Below are positions 18,497 to 26,939 of a DNA stretch of 64,000 nucleotides, in pieces (position 1 is the first letter of the stretch; each line of letters opens with the position of its first letter). The notes beneath the pieces were generated by a model. That model saw only the letters and a list, made by a program, of their open reading frames with translations, did no database searches and was not told the DNA's origin. Location of the stretch: positions 62,001-126,000 of the forward strand of contig JANWZD010000010.1 of NCBI GenBank assembly GCA_025054935.1, given 5' to 3'. This DNA is from Dehalococcoidia bacterium (lineage in GTDB: Bacteria; Chloroflexota; Dehalococcoidia; SpSt-223). Both the position numbers and the translations under genes were made by a program.

Positions 18497-19579
18497 CTAA
18501 AGTCCTACTTCTGCTCGTATCGCCTGGGCGGCAAGCGCCATCGTTCGGATCTTGCGGAACGCTACTGCGCGCGGCAGATGCCAGAGACCGCAGTCAGGCG
18601 CGAGCGACAGCCGCTCCGGCGGCACGACGCGCAGCGCCGCGCGCACCCGCTCCAGCACGTGGTCGACGGTCTCCACCGCCTCGACGCCCAAGTTGAGCAC
18701 GCCGAGAACAACGATTTTGTCTCCGCACGCGTTCAGGATCGTCTCGTCGTAGCCGGGCTCCTCCCACTCAAGGCTGATCGCGCAAGCGCGGGTTTTCGCC
18801 AGCGCGGCGAGCGACTCGCCGTAGAACTGACTGACCCGTTTGTTGATCGCGCTCGTCGGGTAGCCATGGCAGAGATGGACAACGGTGGGTACCGTAATCC
18901 CCTCTAGCGCTCGGTTGATGGCCTGCTCGGCAAGCGGCAGCGTGCGCGTTCGGCGCAGGAAGAGGTCTGGTTCGTCCAGCTGCAGCAGCTGGGCACCGGC
19001 ATCCTGCAGCGCTCGAAGCTCCGCATTGACAGCGACCGCGAAGTCGAGAACGAGTTCAGCGAAATCGTCGTAGTACTCGTTCGCTACCCGGCAGGCGGAC
19101 GTGAGCGGCCCGAGCACTGTCATCTTCGTCGGGCGGTCGGTGTGGCGCTGGAGAAAGCGCAGGTCCTCGACAGCGAGGGGGCGTTCCCAGCGCACCGGCG
19201 CAAAGACGCGCGGCGCCAGCGCGCGGTTCGGGTCGTGCCACGCCGCGCCGAATTCCGGGCGGACATCGGAGCCAGACGTGTCGCGGTCAGCGCCGAATTC
19301 GCGCCGCCCCATCCGCACCGTGTCGATGCCGCCATAGCGCAGGAAGTAGAGGTCGAACCGGCCGCGCCGCTGCTCTCCATCAGTGATGATGTCTAGGCCT
19401 GCCTCCTCCTGGTCATAGATGGCAAGAAGGGTGGCATCGTCTTGCGCTTCCCGACGCAGCTCAGGAGGCGGCCGCCACGCATCCTCTTCGCGAAAGAACG
19501 GGTAGCGCTCGCGGGCAAAGAGCCAAGGTGGCTTGCTGTAGCTTCCGACCAGCTGGGTCGCCAGCGGCGTCAACGGCAT
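18497..19579 (-). CDS. MetE-like cobalamin-independent methionine synthase family protein
   Basis: A 360-aa TIM-barrel protein resembling the C-terminal catalytic half of MetE. Zinc ligands can be placed in VVHLCHGY (His and Cys), LEWEEPGYDE (Glu) and LAPDCGLWHLP (Cys). VGSYSKPPWL and TDGEQRRGRFDLYFLRYGG match the archaeal-type short MetE or related methyltransferases that use a corrinoid protein or small methyl donor. It lacks the N-terminal folate-binding half. ATG 19579 follows GGGAGG; an upstream in-frame start at 19597 is less likely. It precedes the acyl-CoA dehydrogenase genes by 21 nt and may share their transcript. Confidence 0.72.
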   Translation of the reverse strand: MPLTPLATQLVGSYSKPPWLFARERYPFFREEDAWRPPPELRREAQDDATLLAIYDQEEAGLDIITDGEQRRGRFDLYFLRYGGIDTVRMGRREFGADRDTSGSDVRPEFGAAWHDPNRALAPRVFAPVRWERPLAVEDLRFLQRHTDRPTKMTVLGPLTSACRVANEYYDDFAELVLDFAVAVNAELRALQDAGAQLLQLDEPDLFLRRTRTLPLAEQAINRALEGITVPTVVHLCHGYPTSAINKRVSQFYGESLAALAKTRACAISLEWEEPGYDETILNACGDKIVVLGVLNLGVEAVETVDHVLERVRAALRVVPPERLSLAPDCGLWHLPRAVAFRKIRTMALAAQAIRAEVGL

Positions 19580-19760
19580 CGACCCTCCCCCGAGCAAGTG
19601 GCCCAGTCTAGCACGGCGTCGCTCCTCCCTCTGCCAGCGATGAATGTATACCAGAACGCGCAGCGCGCGACAGCGACGCGGAGCCTCCGCTCGCGGGAAA
19701 TGCGGAGAGAGACGCAGCGCAGTCAGGCATCTCGGCGGCCCGCACGCGGCAGCGGGATGG

Positions 19761-19790
19761 TTGAGCCGGAGCAGGTCCTCCGCCTACAAT
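19761..19790 (+). promoter_or_regulatory. pheST promoter
   Basis: TTGAGC (19761-19766), 18-bp spacer, TACAAT (19785-19790). The predicted start is near 19797, giving a leader of about 143 nt to the pheS ATG. Confidence 0.6.
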
Positions 19791-19801
19791 CGCTGCGCGC
19801 A

Positions 19802-19877
19802 GCATCGCGACGACGATGCGCCGGCGACCATCCTCCTGGGTGGAGTGAACGTGCCCTCACGCGGCTGATACGTGAGG
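19802..19877 (+). promoter_or_regulatory. Structured 5' leader of pheST
   Basis: Two perfect hairpins lie just after the predicted transcription start: GCATCG-CGACGA-CGATGC at 19802-19819 and CCTCACG-CGGCTGATA-CGTGAGG at 19855-19877. No T-tract follows, no Phe-rich leader peptide is visible, and the T-box core sequence is absent. The mechanism, if any, is unknown. Confidence 0.4.
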
Positions 19878-19939
19878 ACCGCTGCTTGTCCGACCCACGC
19901 TGCAGCGCGGAGAAATGCAGGATCTCTCGGAGAGCAACG

Positions 19940-20980
19940 ATGCTGGATCGGCTGAGGGCCCTCGAACAGGAAGCGCGGACGCTGCTCAGCGCGGCGGCGA
20001 CGAGCGAGGAGCTCGAGCGCTGGCGCATTCGATTTCTCGGACGGAAGAGCGAACTGAGCGACCTCCTGCGCCAGCTAGGCAGTTTGCCGCCAGAGGAACG
20101 CCCGAAAGTAGGCGCTGCCGCCAACCAGATAAAGAGCGCGCTCGAGACCGCTTTCACAGAGCGCCAGCGCGCGATCGAAGCAGCGGCACGGGCAGCAGCG
20201 ATCGCCGCCGAAGCCGTCGACGTCACCCTGCCCGGTCGTCCGGTGCCGATCGGCGCGCTACATCCCACCACCCAAATGATCCGCCGGATCACCGAGATCT
20301 TCTCTTCCCTCGGCTTCGACATCGTCACCGGCCCCGAAGTGGAGTGGGACTACTACAACTTCGAAGCGCTCAACATCCCGCGCGGCCATCCGGCGCGGGA
20401 CCAGTGGGACACCTTCTGGATCACGCCAGAAGAGGAATCGGAGCGGCCGATGCTGCTGCGCACCCACACCTCGCCAATGCAGGTGCGCATCATGGAACGC
20501 CAGCAGCCTCCGATCCGCGTCGTCGTTCCGGGGCGGGTCTATCGGTATGAGGCGACGGACGCGACGCACGAGTCGGTCTTCTTCCAGTTTGAGGGACTGG
20601 CCGTCGGCGAAGGCGTGACGATGGCCGACTTGAAAGGGACGATCTACACCTTCGTTCGGCGCATGTTCGGCGAGCGGCGGCGGGTGCGCTTCCGATGCGA
20701 CTTCTTCCCCTTCGTCGAGCCGGGTGTCGATGTCGGCGTCGACTGCTGGGTGTGCGACGGGGCGGGCTGCTCCTTCTGCCGGCGAAGCGGCTGGATCGAG
20801 GTGATGGGCGCAGGAATGGTTCATCCGCGCGTGCTGGAATACGCCGGCATCGACCCAAAGCGCTATACCGGCTTCGCCTTCGGCGGAGGGGTCGAGCGGT
20901 TCAGCCTGCTGCTCCACCGCATCGACGATATTCGGCTGTTCTACGCCAACGACATCCGTTTTCTGCGGCAGTTCGCATGA
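19940..20980 (+). CDS. pheS: Phenylalanine-tRNA ligase alpha subunit
   Basis: A 346-aa class II synthetase subunit. It has an N-terminal coiled-coil (residues 1-90) that contacts tRNA, then HPTTQMIRRITEIFSSLGFD, GPEVEWDYYNFEALNIPRGHPARDQWDTFWI (motif 1), LLRTHTSPMQVR, VVVPGRVYRYEATDATHESVFFQFEGLAV (motif 2) and GFAFGGGVERFSLL (motif 3). ATG 19940 follows GGAGAG. It charges tRNA-Phe as an alpha2beta2 enzyme with PheT. CWVCDGAGCSFCRRSGW carries four Cys, as in some PheS proteins with a zinc-like loop. Confidence 0.96.
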   Translation: MLDRLRALEQEARTLLSAAATSEELERWRIRFLGRKSELSDLLRQLGSLPPEERPKVGAAANQIKSALETAFTERQRAIEAAARAAAIAAEAVDVTLPGRPVPIGALHPTTQMIRRITEIFSSLGFDIVTGPEVEWDYYNFEALNIPRGHPARDQWDTFWITPEEESERPMLLRTHTSPMQVRIMERQQPPIRVVVPGRVYRYEATDATHESVFFQFEGLAVGEGVTMADLKGTIYTFVRRMFGERRRVRFRCDFFPFVEPGVDVGVDCWVCDGAGCSFCRRSGWIEVMGAGMVHPRVLEYAGIDPKRYTGFAFGGGVERFSLLLHRIDDIRLFYANDIRFLRQFA

Positions 20981-21047
20981 TGTCCAGCTGTCCCTCTCGA
21001 TCGCGAAGCGCTGTCCCTGCTCTCCTGTGCCCCCGGAAGCCATCTCC

Positions 21048-21067
21048 CCTCTCGCCGTCGGGAGAGG
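21048..21067 (+). promoter_or_regulatory. Hairpin between pheS and pheT
   Basis: CCTCTC-GCCGTCGG-GAGAGG, a 6-bp stem in the 115-nt gap between pheS and pheT, ends 28 nt before the pheT start. It may influence the relative yield of the two subunits; there is no T-tract. Confidence 0.25.
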
Positions 21068-21095
21068 AGCGAAACTCGGAGCGCCGCGAGGACCC

Positions 21096-23480
21096 ATGAC
21101 GATGAAAGTCTCTCTCAAATGGCTGCGCGAGTACGTGCAGTGGACCGTGCCCGTAGATGAGTTGGCGCACCGGCTGACGATGGCTGGCGACGAGGTCGAG
21201 AGCATTCACCGGATTGGCGCCGACTGGGAAGGGGTGGTGGTCGGCGAGATCGTGCGCTTAGCTCCTCACCCCAACGCCGACCGGCTCCTGCTCGCCACGG
21301 TCGACCTCGGCGGGCGTCAGCAGACGGTGGTGACGGGGGCGCCGAACTTGGCAATCGGCCTGCGCGTGCCGTTTGCACCGGTCGGCACGCTGCTCATCGA
21401 CGGCACGACAGGAGAGCGAAAGCGGCTCAAAGCAGCCAAGATCCGCGGCATCGAATCGGCAGGAATGGTCTGCTCGGCGAAGGAGCTCGGGCTCGGCGAC
21501 GACCACAGCGGCATCCTCATCCTGCCGCCCGACGCCCCGGTGGGAACCCCCCTGAGCGACCTCTACGGCGATGTCATCTTCGAGTTCAAGACTACCCCCA
21601 ACCGGCCGGACTTGCTGTCGATGCTCGGCGTTGCCTGGGAAGTGTCGGCGCTGACCGGCTCCCCTGTCCAAGCGCCGCCCCTCGACCACCCGGTCGTCGA
21701 GCCCGGGATCGCCGCTCAATTCTCGGTCCGGATCGATGACCCCGATCTCTGCGGGCGCTACAGCGCGGCCCTCGTGCGCGGCGTTCAGATCGGTGAATCG
21801 CCCCGCTGGCTGCGGGAGCGGCTCGAGGCAGCGGGAATGCGGCCGATCAACAACGTCGTCGATATCACGAACTATGTCATGCTCGAGTTCGGTCAGCCGA
21901 TGCATGCCTTTGACGCGGCGACGATCGCCCAGAACACGATCATCGTGCGGCGCGCGCGAGAGGGCGAACGGCTGACAACGCTCGACGGGGTCGAACGGGA
22001 ACTCGACCCCTCGATGCTCGTGATCGCCGACGCGGAGCGGGCGATCGCGCTCGCAGGCGTGATGGGAGGGCTCGACACCGAGGTGACCGAACGGACCACC
22101 GAGATCCTGCTCGAGTCGGCCAACTTCCATAACTACACCATCCGGCGAACGGCAAGACGCCTGCGGATGCGGTCGGAGGCCTCGACCCGGTTCGAGAAGG
22201 GGATCAGTCCCGAACTGACCATCCCCGCCCTCCAGCGCGCCTGTCGGCTCCTCACCGAGATCGCGGGCGGGCGCGTCGCTGCGGGGTTCTTGGACGTCTA
22301 TCCTGGCTGCGTCCCGCTCGAACCCCGGCCTCTTTCGAGCGCCGATGTCGCGCGCGTTCTCGGGGTCACCTGGCCGCTCGAGCGGATTGAACAGATCTTC
22401 CGCTCCCTCGGCGCGACTGTCGAGCGTCACGGAGCGCAGCTGCTGATTACGCCGCCTCCTTGGCGGCGCGACCTGAACCTGACCGAGGACCTTGTCGAGG
22501 AAGTCGCGCGCATTATCGGCTACGACGAGCTCCCGGCGACCGGACTGCGCGGCGAGGTCCCGGCCACTCCCCCCGACCCCGTGATGGCAACGAGTGAACG
22601 GCTGCGCGACCTGATGGTAGCGGCCGGACTTCAAGAGGTGATCACCTACCCGCTGGTCAGCCGCGAGCTGCTCACCCGCGCTGGGCCGGTGCCCGAGCCG
22701 ATCGCGCTGCTCAACCCGATGACCAGCGACCAGTCGGTGCTGCGAACGAGTATGCGGCCGAGCGTGCTGAAGACGATCGCCGACAACAGTCGCCGCCAAG
22801 AGGACGGGCTCGCGCTCTTCGAGATCGGGCTGATCTATCTTCCCCGGGAGAACGACCTGCCGGAGGAGCGGCCGCTGCTCGCCTTCGCGCTCGCTGGTCC
22901 GCGCGGCCGCAGCTCATGGCTCGGCGTGAATGAGCCGTATGATTTCTTCGACGGCAAAGGGATCGTCGAGGCGATCGGTGAACGGCAGCGGCTCTCCCTC
23001 AGCTTCGCCCGTTCGTCCGACCCGTTTTACCATCCCGGCCGCGCGGCCGAGGTGCGGCGCGACGGCATCCTGATTGGCACGGTGGGCGAGGTCGCTCCGG
23101 AGGTGTGCGCCGCGTTCGACCTGAGCGGGCGGGTCGTTTACGGCGAGCTGGAAGTGCGGGCGCTCGTTAGCGACACGATCCCCATCTACCAGCCCGTATC
23201 GCGCTTTCCCGATGTCGTCCAAGACCTCGCCATCGTGGTCGACGAGCCGGTGGAGGCAGAGCAGATCCGCTCCCTCCTCGCGAGCGGCCGCTACGTTCAG
23301 GAAGTCCGGCTGTTCGATGTCTACCGCGGGGCGCCGCTTGCCGCCGGGAAGAAGTCGCTCGCTTTTACCCTGCGCTTCCGCGCCCCCGACCGCACCCTGA
23401 CGGAGGAGGAGGTGTCCCGCATCCGCACCGGGCTGGTTGAGCAGCTGGCGCAGCGCTTCGGCGCAACGCTGCGGAGCTGA
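21096..23480 (+). CDS. pheT: Phenylalanine-tRNA ligase beta subunit
   Basis: A 794-aa subunit with an N-terminal MKVSLKWLREYV segment, a tRNA-binding OB domain (GEIVRLAPHPNADRLLLATVDLG), the B3/B4 editing region (GMRPINNVVDITNYVMLEFGQPMHAFDA), B5 (ISPELTIPALQRAC onward), the catalytic-like core (ITYPLVSRELL, LLNPMTSDQSVLRTSMRPSVL) and a C-terminal FDX-ACB anticodon domain (RFPDVVQDLAIVVDEPV). ATG 21096 has SD GAGG; ATG 21102 (MKVSLK) is an alternative. Full length for the family. Confidence 0.96.
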   Translation: MTMKVSLKWLREYVQWTVPVDELAHRLTMAGDEVESIHRIGADWEGVVVGEIVRLAPHPNADRLLLATVDLGGRQQTVVTGAPNLAIGLRVPFAPVGTLLIDGTTGERKRLKAAKIRGIESAGMVCSAKELGLGDDHSGILILPPDAPVGTPLSDLYGDVIFEFKTTPNRPDLLSMLGVAWEVSALTGSPVQAPPLDHPVVEPGIAAQFSVRIDDPDLCGRYSAALVRGVQIGESPRWLRERLEAAGMRPINNVVDITNYVMLEFGQPMHAFDAATIAQNTIIVRRAREGERLTTLDGVERELDPSMLVIADAERAIALAGVMGGLDTEVTERTTEILLESANFHNYTIRRTARRLRMRSEASTRFEKGISPELTIPALQRACRLLTEIAGGRVAAGFLDVYPGCVPLEPRPLSSADVARVLGVTWPLERIEQIFRSLGATVERHGAQLLITPPPWRRDLNLTEDLVEEVARIIGYDELPATGLRGEVPATPPDPVMATSERLRDLMVAAGLQEVITYPLVSRELLTRAGPVPEPIALLNPMTSDQSVLRTSMRPSVLKTIADNSRRQEDGLALFEIGLIYLPRENDLPEERPLLAFALAGPRGRSSWLGVNEPYDFFDGKGIVEAIGERQRLSLSFARSSDPFYHPGRAAEVRRDGILIGTVGEVAPEVCAAFDLSGRVVYGELEVRALVSDTIPIYQPVSRFPDVVQDLAIVVDEPVEAEQIRSLLASGRYVQEVRLFDVYRGAPLAAGKKSLAFTLRFRAPDRTLTEEEVSRIRTGLVEQLAQRFGATLRS

Positions 23481-23517
23481 ATGCCTCCCCGCCACCTTGA
23501 CCCATGACGGAGGCGAG

Positions 23518-23715
23518 ATGTTGCAAGGACTACTCTACCTCTTGGCCGCCCTCCTCGCGCTCGGCGCGGCGGCCGCCGCGCTGGCCTACGCGCAAGGCCC
23601 GATGAGCATCGTCTGGGCGATCCAGATTGCTGGGCTCGCCGTCATTCTCACCGTGCTCGCGATCTTCGCTTTCGCTCCCGACCGCCCGGTGCAGTTGAAG
23701 AGCGGCAAACGCTGA
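23518..23715 (+). CDS. Small two-helix membrane protein
   Basis: A 65-aa product with two hydrophobic segments: LLYLLAALLALGAAAAALAY and VWAIQIAGLAVILTVLAIF. A short loop separates them and the tail is basic (KSGKR). ATG 23518 follows GGAGG. The stop TGA (23713-23715) overlaps the CTG with which the following terpene-synthase-like protein seems to begin, implying coupled translation. Function unknown; a membrane partner for the terpene enzyme is a guess from position. Confidence 0.6.
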   Translation: MLQGLLYLLAALLALGAAAAALAYAQGPMSIVWAIQIAGLAVILTVLAIFAFAPDRPVQLKSGKR

Positions 23716-24830
23716 AGCGCGCGTCCCTCACCGCCGATTACCTCCTGCGCGGCATTCCGGGCGCCGCGCGGCGCCTCGACCGGCTCTGGCTGCCGCGCGC
23801 CCTCGCGATCCCGGACCCCGCCCTGCGCCAGCACGCGCTCGAGGCGATGACAACCAAGCGGTTCCACTGCGAGGGAGGCGCCGCCTACGCTGCCTTGGTC
23901 GACCGGCACGGGCCGCTGCTGAGCGCCATCGTTGCGCTTCAGACGATCAGCGACTACCTCGATACGCTCTGCGACCGCGGGGAGTCGGAGGAGGGCGCCG
24001 ACTATCGCCGCCTCCATCAGGCCATGCTCGACGCCGTGCAGCTTGCGCCTCCCTGCCCCGATTACTACGCTCTCCATCCCCGCTGCGAGGACGGCGGCTA
24101 CTTGCCAGCCTTAGTCACCGCTGCGCGTCGGGCCCGCCGGCGCCTCCCGGGCTACGCTGCCGTCGCGGAGGCGCTCACGGAGCTCGTTCACCGCTATGCC
24201 GACCTCCAAGAGTACAAACATCTGCGCCCTCGCGCCGCGGGAATGGCGGCGATGGAGCAGTGGTATGCGCCGCGCCGCCGCCCCGGACTGTCGTGGTGGG
24301 AATTCGCCGCTGCCTGCGGCTCAACGCTCGGGATGTTCGCCCTTCTGCGGCTTGCCGCGCGCGGCGTGCCCAGCCGCGCCGCCGTCCGCGCGGTCGTCGA
24401 GGCGTACGTCCCTTGGATTGGCGGGCTCCATATCCTGCTCGACTACTTCATCGATCAGGAAGAAGATGCGAGCGTGGGCGAAGTGAACCTCGTCGCCCCC
24501 TACCGCACCGAGGCAGAGCGCCGGACCCGGCTGCTCTTCTTCTTCCAGCATGCGCGGCGGGCCGCCGGCTTCCTACCCGATCCCGCGTTCCATCAGTGGA
24601 TCGTCGACGGCCTCCCCGGCCTTTATCTCGCCGACCCGAAAGCGCTCCGTCCTCGCCAGCGGCCGACTGCTCGCGCTCTTCTCGCGGCGACCCCGCCCTA
24701 CACGCGCCTTGTCTGGGCAGTGACGCGGCTGCGCCATCTCGTCCGCGAAGGCCGCGCTTCCTCGCAGCGAACGCGGCTAGCCAAATCGTCCTCTCCCCGG
24801 CGCGCCAAAGCGGGACTTCCTTCCCGATAA
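23712..24830 (+). CDS. DUF2600 family large-terpene synthase (tetraprenyl-beta-curcumene synthase type)
   Basis: The protein is recognised by SKKFHCEGG-type TTKRFHCEGGAAYAAL, the Asp-rich ISDYLDTLCDR and the second acidic motif LLDYFIDQEED, hallmarks of the YtpB/TetS family that cyclises C30-C35 polyprenyl diphosphates. The first in-frame ATG (23847) is too late: 45 codons upstream match the family N-terminus (LRGIPGAARRLDRLWL ... IPDPALRQHALEAM). No ATG, GTG or TTG exists in that stretch, so a CTG at 23712, overlapping the upstream stop as CTGA, is the likely start. A sequence error or lost start is the alternative. Product terpene unknown. Confidence 0.78.
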   Translation: MKRASLTADYLLRGIPGAARRLDRLWLPRALAIPDPALRQHALEAMTTKRFHCEGGAAYAALVDRHGPLLSAIVALQTISDYLDTLCDRGESEEGADYRRLHQAMLDAVQLAPPCPDYYALHPRCEDGGYLPALVTAARRARRRLPGYAAVAEALTELVHRYADLQEYKHLRPRAAGMAAMEQWYAPRRRPGLSWWEFAAACGSTLGMFALLRLAARGVPSRAAVRAVVEAYVPWIGGLHILLDYFIDQEEDASVGEVNLVAPYRTEAERRTRLLFFFQHARRAAGFLPDPAFHQWIVDGLPGLYLADPKALRPRQRPTARALLAATPPYTRLVWAVTRLRHLVREGRASSQRTRLAKSSSPRRAKAGLPSR

Positions 24831-24873
24831 CTTCCGCTTCCTTCACGCCGAACGGGATTGTGGAGGAAGGTTG

Positions 24874-25161
24874 ATGACCGAACCGCCGTTTGTCCGCTTC
24901 GCAACTGCGTATCACGCCCTCAGCCGAAATGCGGACGAGGGCGCGATCGACCGTTTAGTTGCCCCGCATTTCCAGCTTGTGCTCGACCTTGCTCCCGATA
25001 TCATCCGCGGCGCTGTCCGCCGCGCCGTCGATCATGGAATGCCGCCCTCTGCCCTCTGGAACGCGCTGCGCGCTATGGAGCAGGACATCGCCGCGCTCCC
25101 GCCTTCGGACCGCCACCCTCCGCCGCGTCCCTTTGCTGCCCCCCGGACCGGCGTCGCGTGA
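24874..25161 (+). CDS. Small helical protein of unknown function
   Basis: A 95-aa product; ATG 24874 has a strong SD (GGAGGAAGG). Predicted mostly helical (FATAYHALSRNADEGAIDRLVAPHFQLVLDLA, RAVDHGMPPSALWNALRAMEQDI) with a Pro/Arg-rich tail. No transmembrane segment or known motif. It lies 43 nt downstream of the terpene-synthase-like gene and ends convergent with lgt. Confidence 0.5.
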   Translation: MTEPPFVRFATAYHALSRNADEGAIDRLVAPHFQLVLDLAPDIIRGAVRRAVDHGMPPSALWNALRAMEQDIAALPPSDRHPPPRPFAAPRTGVA

Positions 25162-25194
25162 GCAGCGCCGTCCTCGAGCTGTCCGCGTCTCCGG

Positions 25195-26055
25195 TCACCC
25201 AAGCGGCGGAGAAGAGGTTGGCCCGCCGGCAGCCTCGGCGGAAGCGGGCGCGCTCGTCGCCGCGCTCTTCGGCTCGGGGAGAGGGGCGCCTTTGCCACGC
25301 TGATACGTCCAGAACGCCAAGGGGAAGCCGAGCGCAATCCCGAGAATGCCGAGCACCTGCTGCTGCGTCAGCCCGAACAGCCAGGGAGCGGTATCGATGC
25401 GGTAGAAGCTGGTCACAAGCCGGATGACCGAGTACAGCGCGATATAGAGCCAGAAGATAACCCCCCCGGGCAGCTTCCGCCAGAGCGCAAGCAGCAGGCC
25501 GAAGAGCGCAAAATCGAGCACCATCTCGTAGCCGACCGCGAGGTGGACCGGCACGCCGATCTGACCGAGCGTCTGGGGATGGGTGTAGACGACCGCCCAC
25601 GGCACATCGGCCGGGCGTCCCCAATGCTCCCCGTTGATGATGTCCCCAATGCGCCCGATGCCTTGGCCGAGAATGAGGCCGACGGCTGCCGCGTCGGCAA
25701 ACCAAGGAACGGGCAACTTCGCGAAGCGGGCGTAGAGATAGCCGGCGATGACGCCGCCGACGACGGCGCCATAGATCGCAATCCCCCCTTCCGTGATCAT
25801 GAGGATCTGGAGCGGGTTCTGAGCGTAGTAGTCCCAGCGATCGACAACATGGAAGAGGCGAGCGCCGATAATGCCGCCGACGACCGCCCACGGCGCACCG
25901 TTGTAAATGTCATCCGCGGTCAGACCCACGCTCGGCGCGAGGCGGGCCGCAACCCATACCCCGATGAACAGACCAACGGCCGAGAAAAACCCGTGCCAAG
26001 TGATGGCGAATGGCCCGAGGGTCACCATTGTCGGGTCGATATTGATCTCGATCAT
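25195..26055 (-). CDS. lgt: Prolipoprotein diacylglyceryl transferase
   Basis: This integral membrane enzyme transfers diacylglycerol to the lipobox Cys of prelipoproteins. Conserved features are GIIGARLFHVV, the GGIAIYGAVVGGV segment and the signature GQGIGRIGDIINGEHWGRP (an Asp stands where many enzymes have Asn in GRxGN). About seven hydrophobic segments in 286 aa. ATG 26055 was chosen because MIEINIDPTMVTLGPFAITWHG is the normal N-terminus; the longer frame starts inside the neighbouring gene. The C-terminal roughly 30 residues (PEPKSAATSAPAS) are a variable tail. Confidence 0.93.
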   Translation of the reverse strand: MIEINIDPTMVTLGPFAITWHGFFSAVGLFIGVWVAARLAPSVGLTADDIYNGAPWAVVGGIIGARLFHVVDRWDYYAQNPLQILMITEGGIAIYGAVVGGVIAGYLYARFAKLPVPWFADAAAVGLILGQGIGRIGDIINGEHWGRPADVPWAVVYTHPQTLGQIGVPVHLAVGYEMVLDFALFGLLLALWRKLPGGVIFWLYIALYSVIRLVTSFYRIDTAPWLFGLTQQQVLGILGIALGFPLAFWTYQRGKGAPLPEPKSAATSAPASAEAAGGPTSSPPLG

Positions 26056-26096
26056 TCCGCCCCCAGACAGCCTGTCAGCTCCTGCAATTGTATCGC

Positions 26097-26939
26097 TCAG
26101 CTCCCCAATCCGGCCCACATCAGGCGAGCGCCCACCATCCCCAGCGCTGCTGCGAGGAGGCGGATGATCCAGCGCGCGCTCAGCCGGCGGGAGAGCGCGG
26201 CGCCCGCTTGGGCGCCGAGAACCACGCCGAGCGCGAGGGGAAGCGCGAGGTCGAGATGGTCGAGGGGAGAGTCGCCGCCGTTGAGGATATCGGCCGCCAC
26301 CGAGATTGCAGAAGTGGTCAGGAGATAGAGCTGGGAGGTCGCCGTGGCAATCGACGCCGGGATCGACATCAGCGCCACCATCGAGGGCGTCATCATCAAT
26401 CCCCCACCGACGCCGAAAAGGGCCGCGAGCACGCCGATCACAAAACTGACGAGCGCCCCGACGCGCAAGTCGACATCAACCGTCTCGACATGAGCGCCGA
26501 CGACATACTGCCGGCGCACCACTCCCCACGGCGGAGGGCTCGTCCCAGCGGGCGCATGCTGAGGCGGACGCCGCACTACGAGGTAGACTGCAATCGCGAC
26601 CAGCAGCGCTCCAAACAGCACCTCAAACAGCCGGCGATCGAGCCGGCTCACAAGGATGCGACCAAGCACGCTGCCCGGGAGCGCAAAGACGCCGAGCGTG
26701 AGCGCAACCCCGACGTCAATCCGGCGTTGACGGCTGTACGCAATCACGGCCGAGACCGCACTGCAGACGACAGCGACAAGGGAGACGCCGGTAATAGCCT
26801 CGGCGCTATGTTCCGCATACGCCGGCACCCAGGCGAGGGCGGGGACGATAATGAACCCGCCTCCCGCGCCGACGACCGTGCCGTACGCGCCGGCAAAGAG
26901 CCCCAGCAGAAGGAGCAGCGCCGTCTCGATGAGGTTCAT
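26097..26939 (-). CDS. TauE/SafE-family membrane transporter
   Basis: A 280-aa protein with two copies of the TauE/SafE four-helix repeat. The first contains LLGLFAGAYGTVVGAGGGFIIVPALAW and the second VIGVLAALFGVGGGLMMTPSMVAL, both with the Gly-rich GxGGGfxxvP loop. The family exports or imports sulfite, sulfonates, sulfoacetate or other small organic anions. Its start overlaps the stop of the upstream flavoprotein by ATGA. Substrate not deducible; sulfite is the commonest family assignment. Confidence 0.82.
   Translation of the reverse strand: MNLIETALLLLLGLFAGAYGTVVGAGGGFIIVPALAWVPAYAEHSAEAITGVSLVAVVCSAVSAVIAYSRQRRIDVGVALTLGVFALPGSVLGRILVSRLDRRLFEVLFGALLVAIAVYLVVRRPPQHAPAGTSPPPWGVVRRQYVVGAHVETVDVDLRVGALVSFVIGVLAALFGVGGGLMMTPSMVALMSIPASIATATSQLYLLTTSAISVAADILNGGDSPLDHLDLALPLALGVVLGAQAGAALSRRLSARWIIRLLAAALGMVGARLMWAGLGS

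Larger units (their letters stand above)
19580..19939. other. Divergent intergenic region with pheST promoter and leader
   Basis: These 360 bases contain no supported protein gene. The right half holds a good promoter (19761-19790) and a leader of about 140 nt with two perfect hairpins before pheS. In the left half I see no convincing element. Confidence 0.6.

Noticed and set aside
19790-19940. T-box riboswitch upstream of pheS
   Set aside because: A GGGTGG occurs, but the consensus AGGGTGGnACCGCG antiterminator and a Phe (TTC) specifier are absent, and no terminator stem with a T-run was found.
21258-22799. 513-aa minus-strand open frame inside pheT
   Set aside because: Antisense shadow of the pheT coding sequence, without any family motif.
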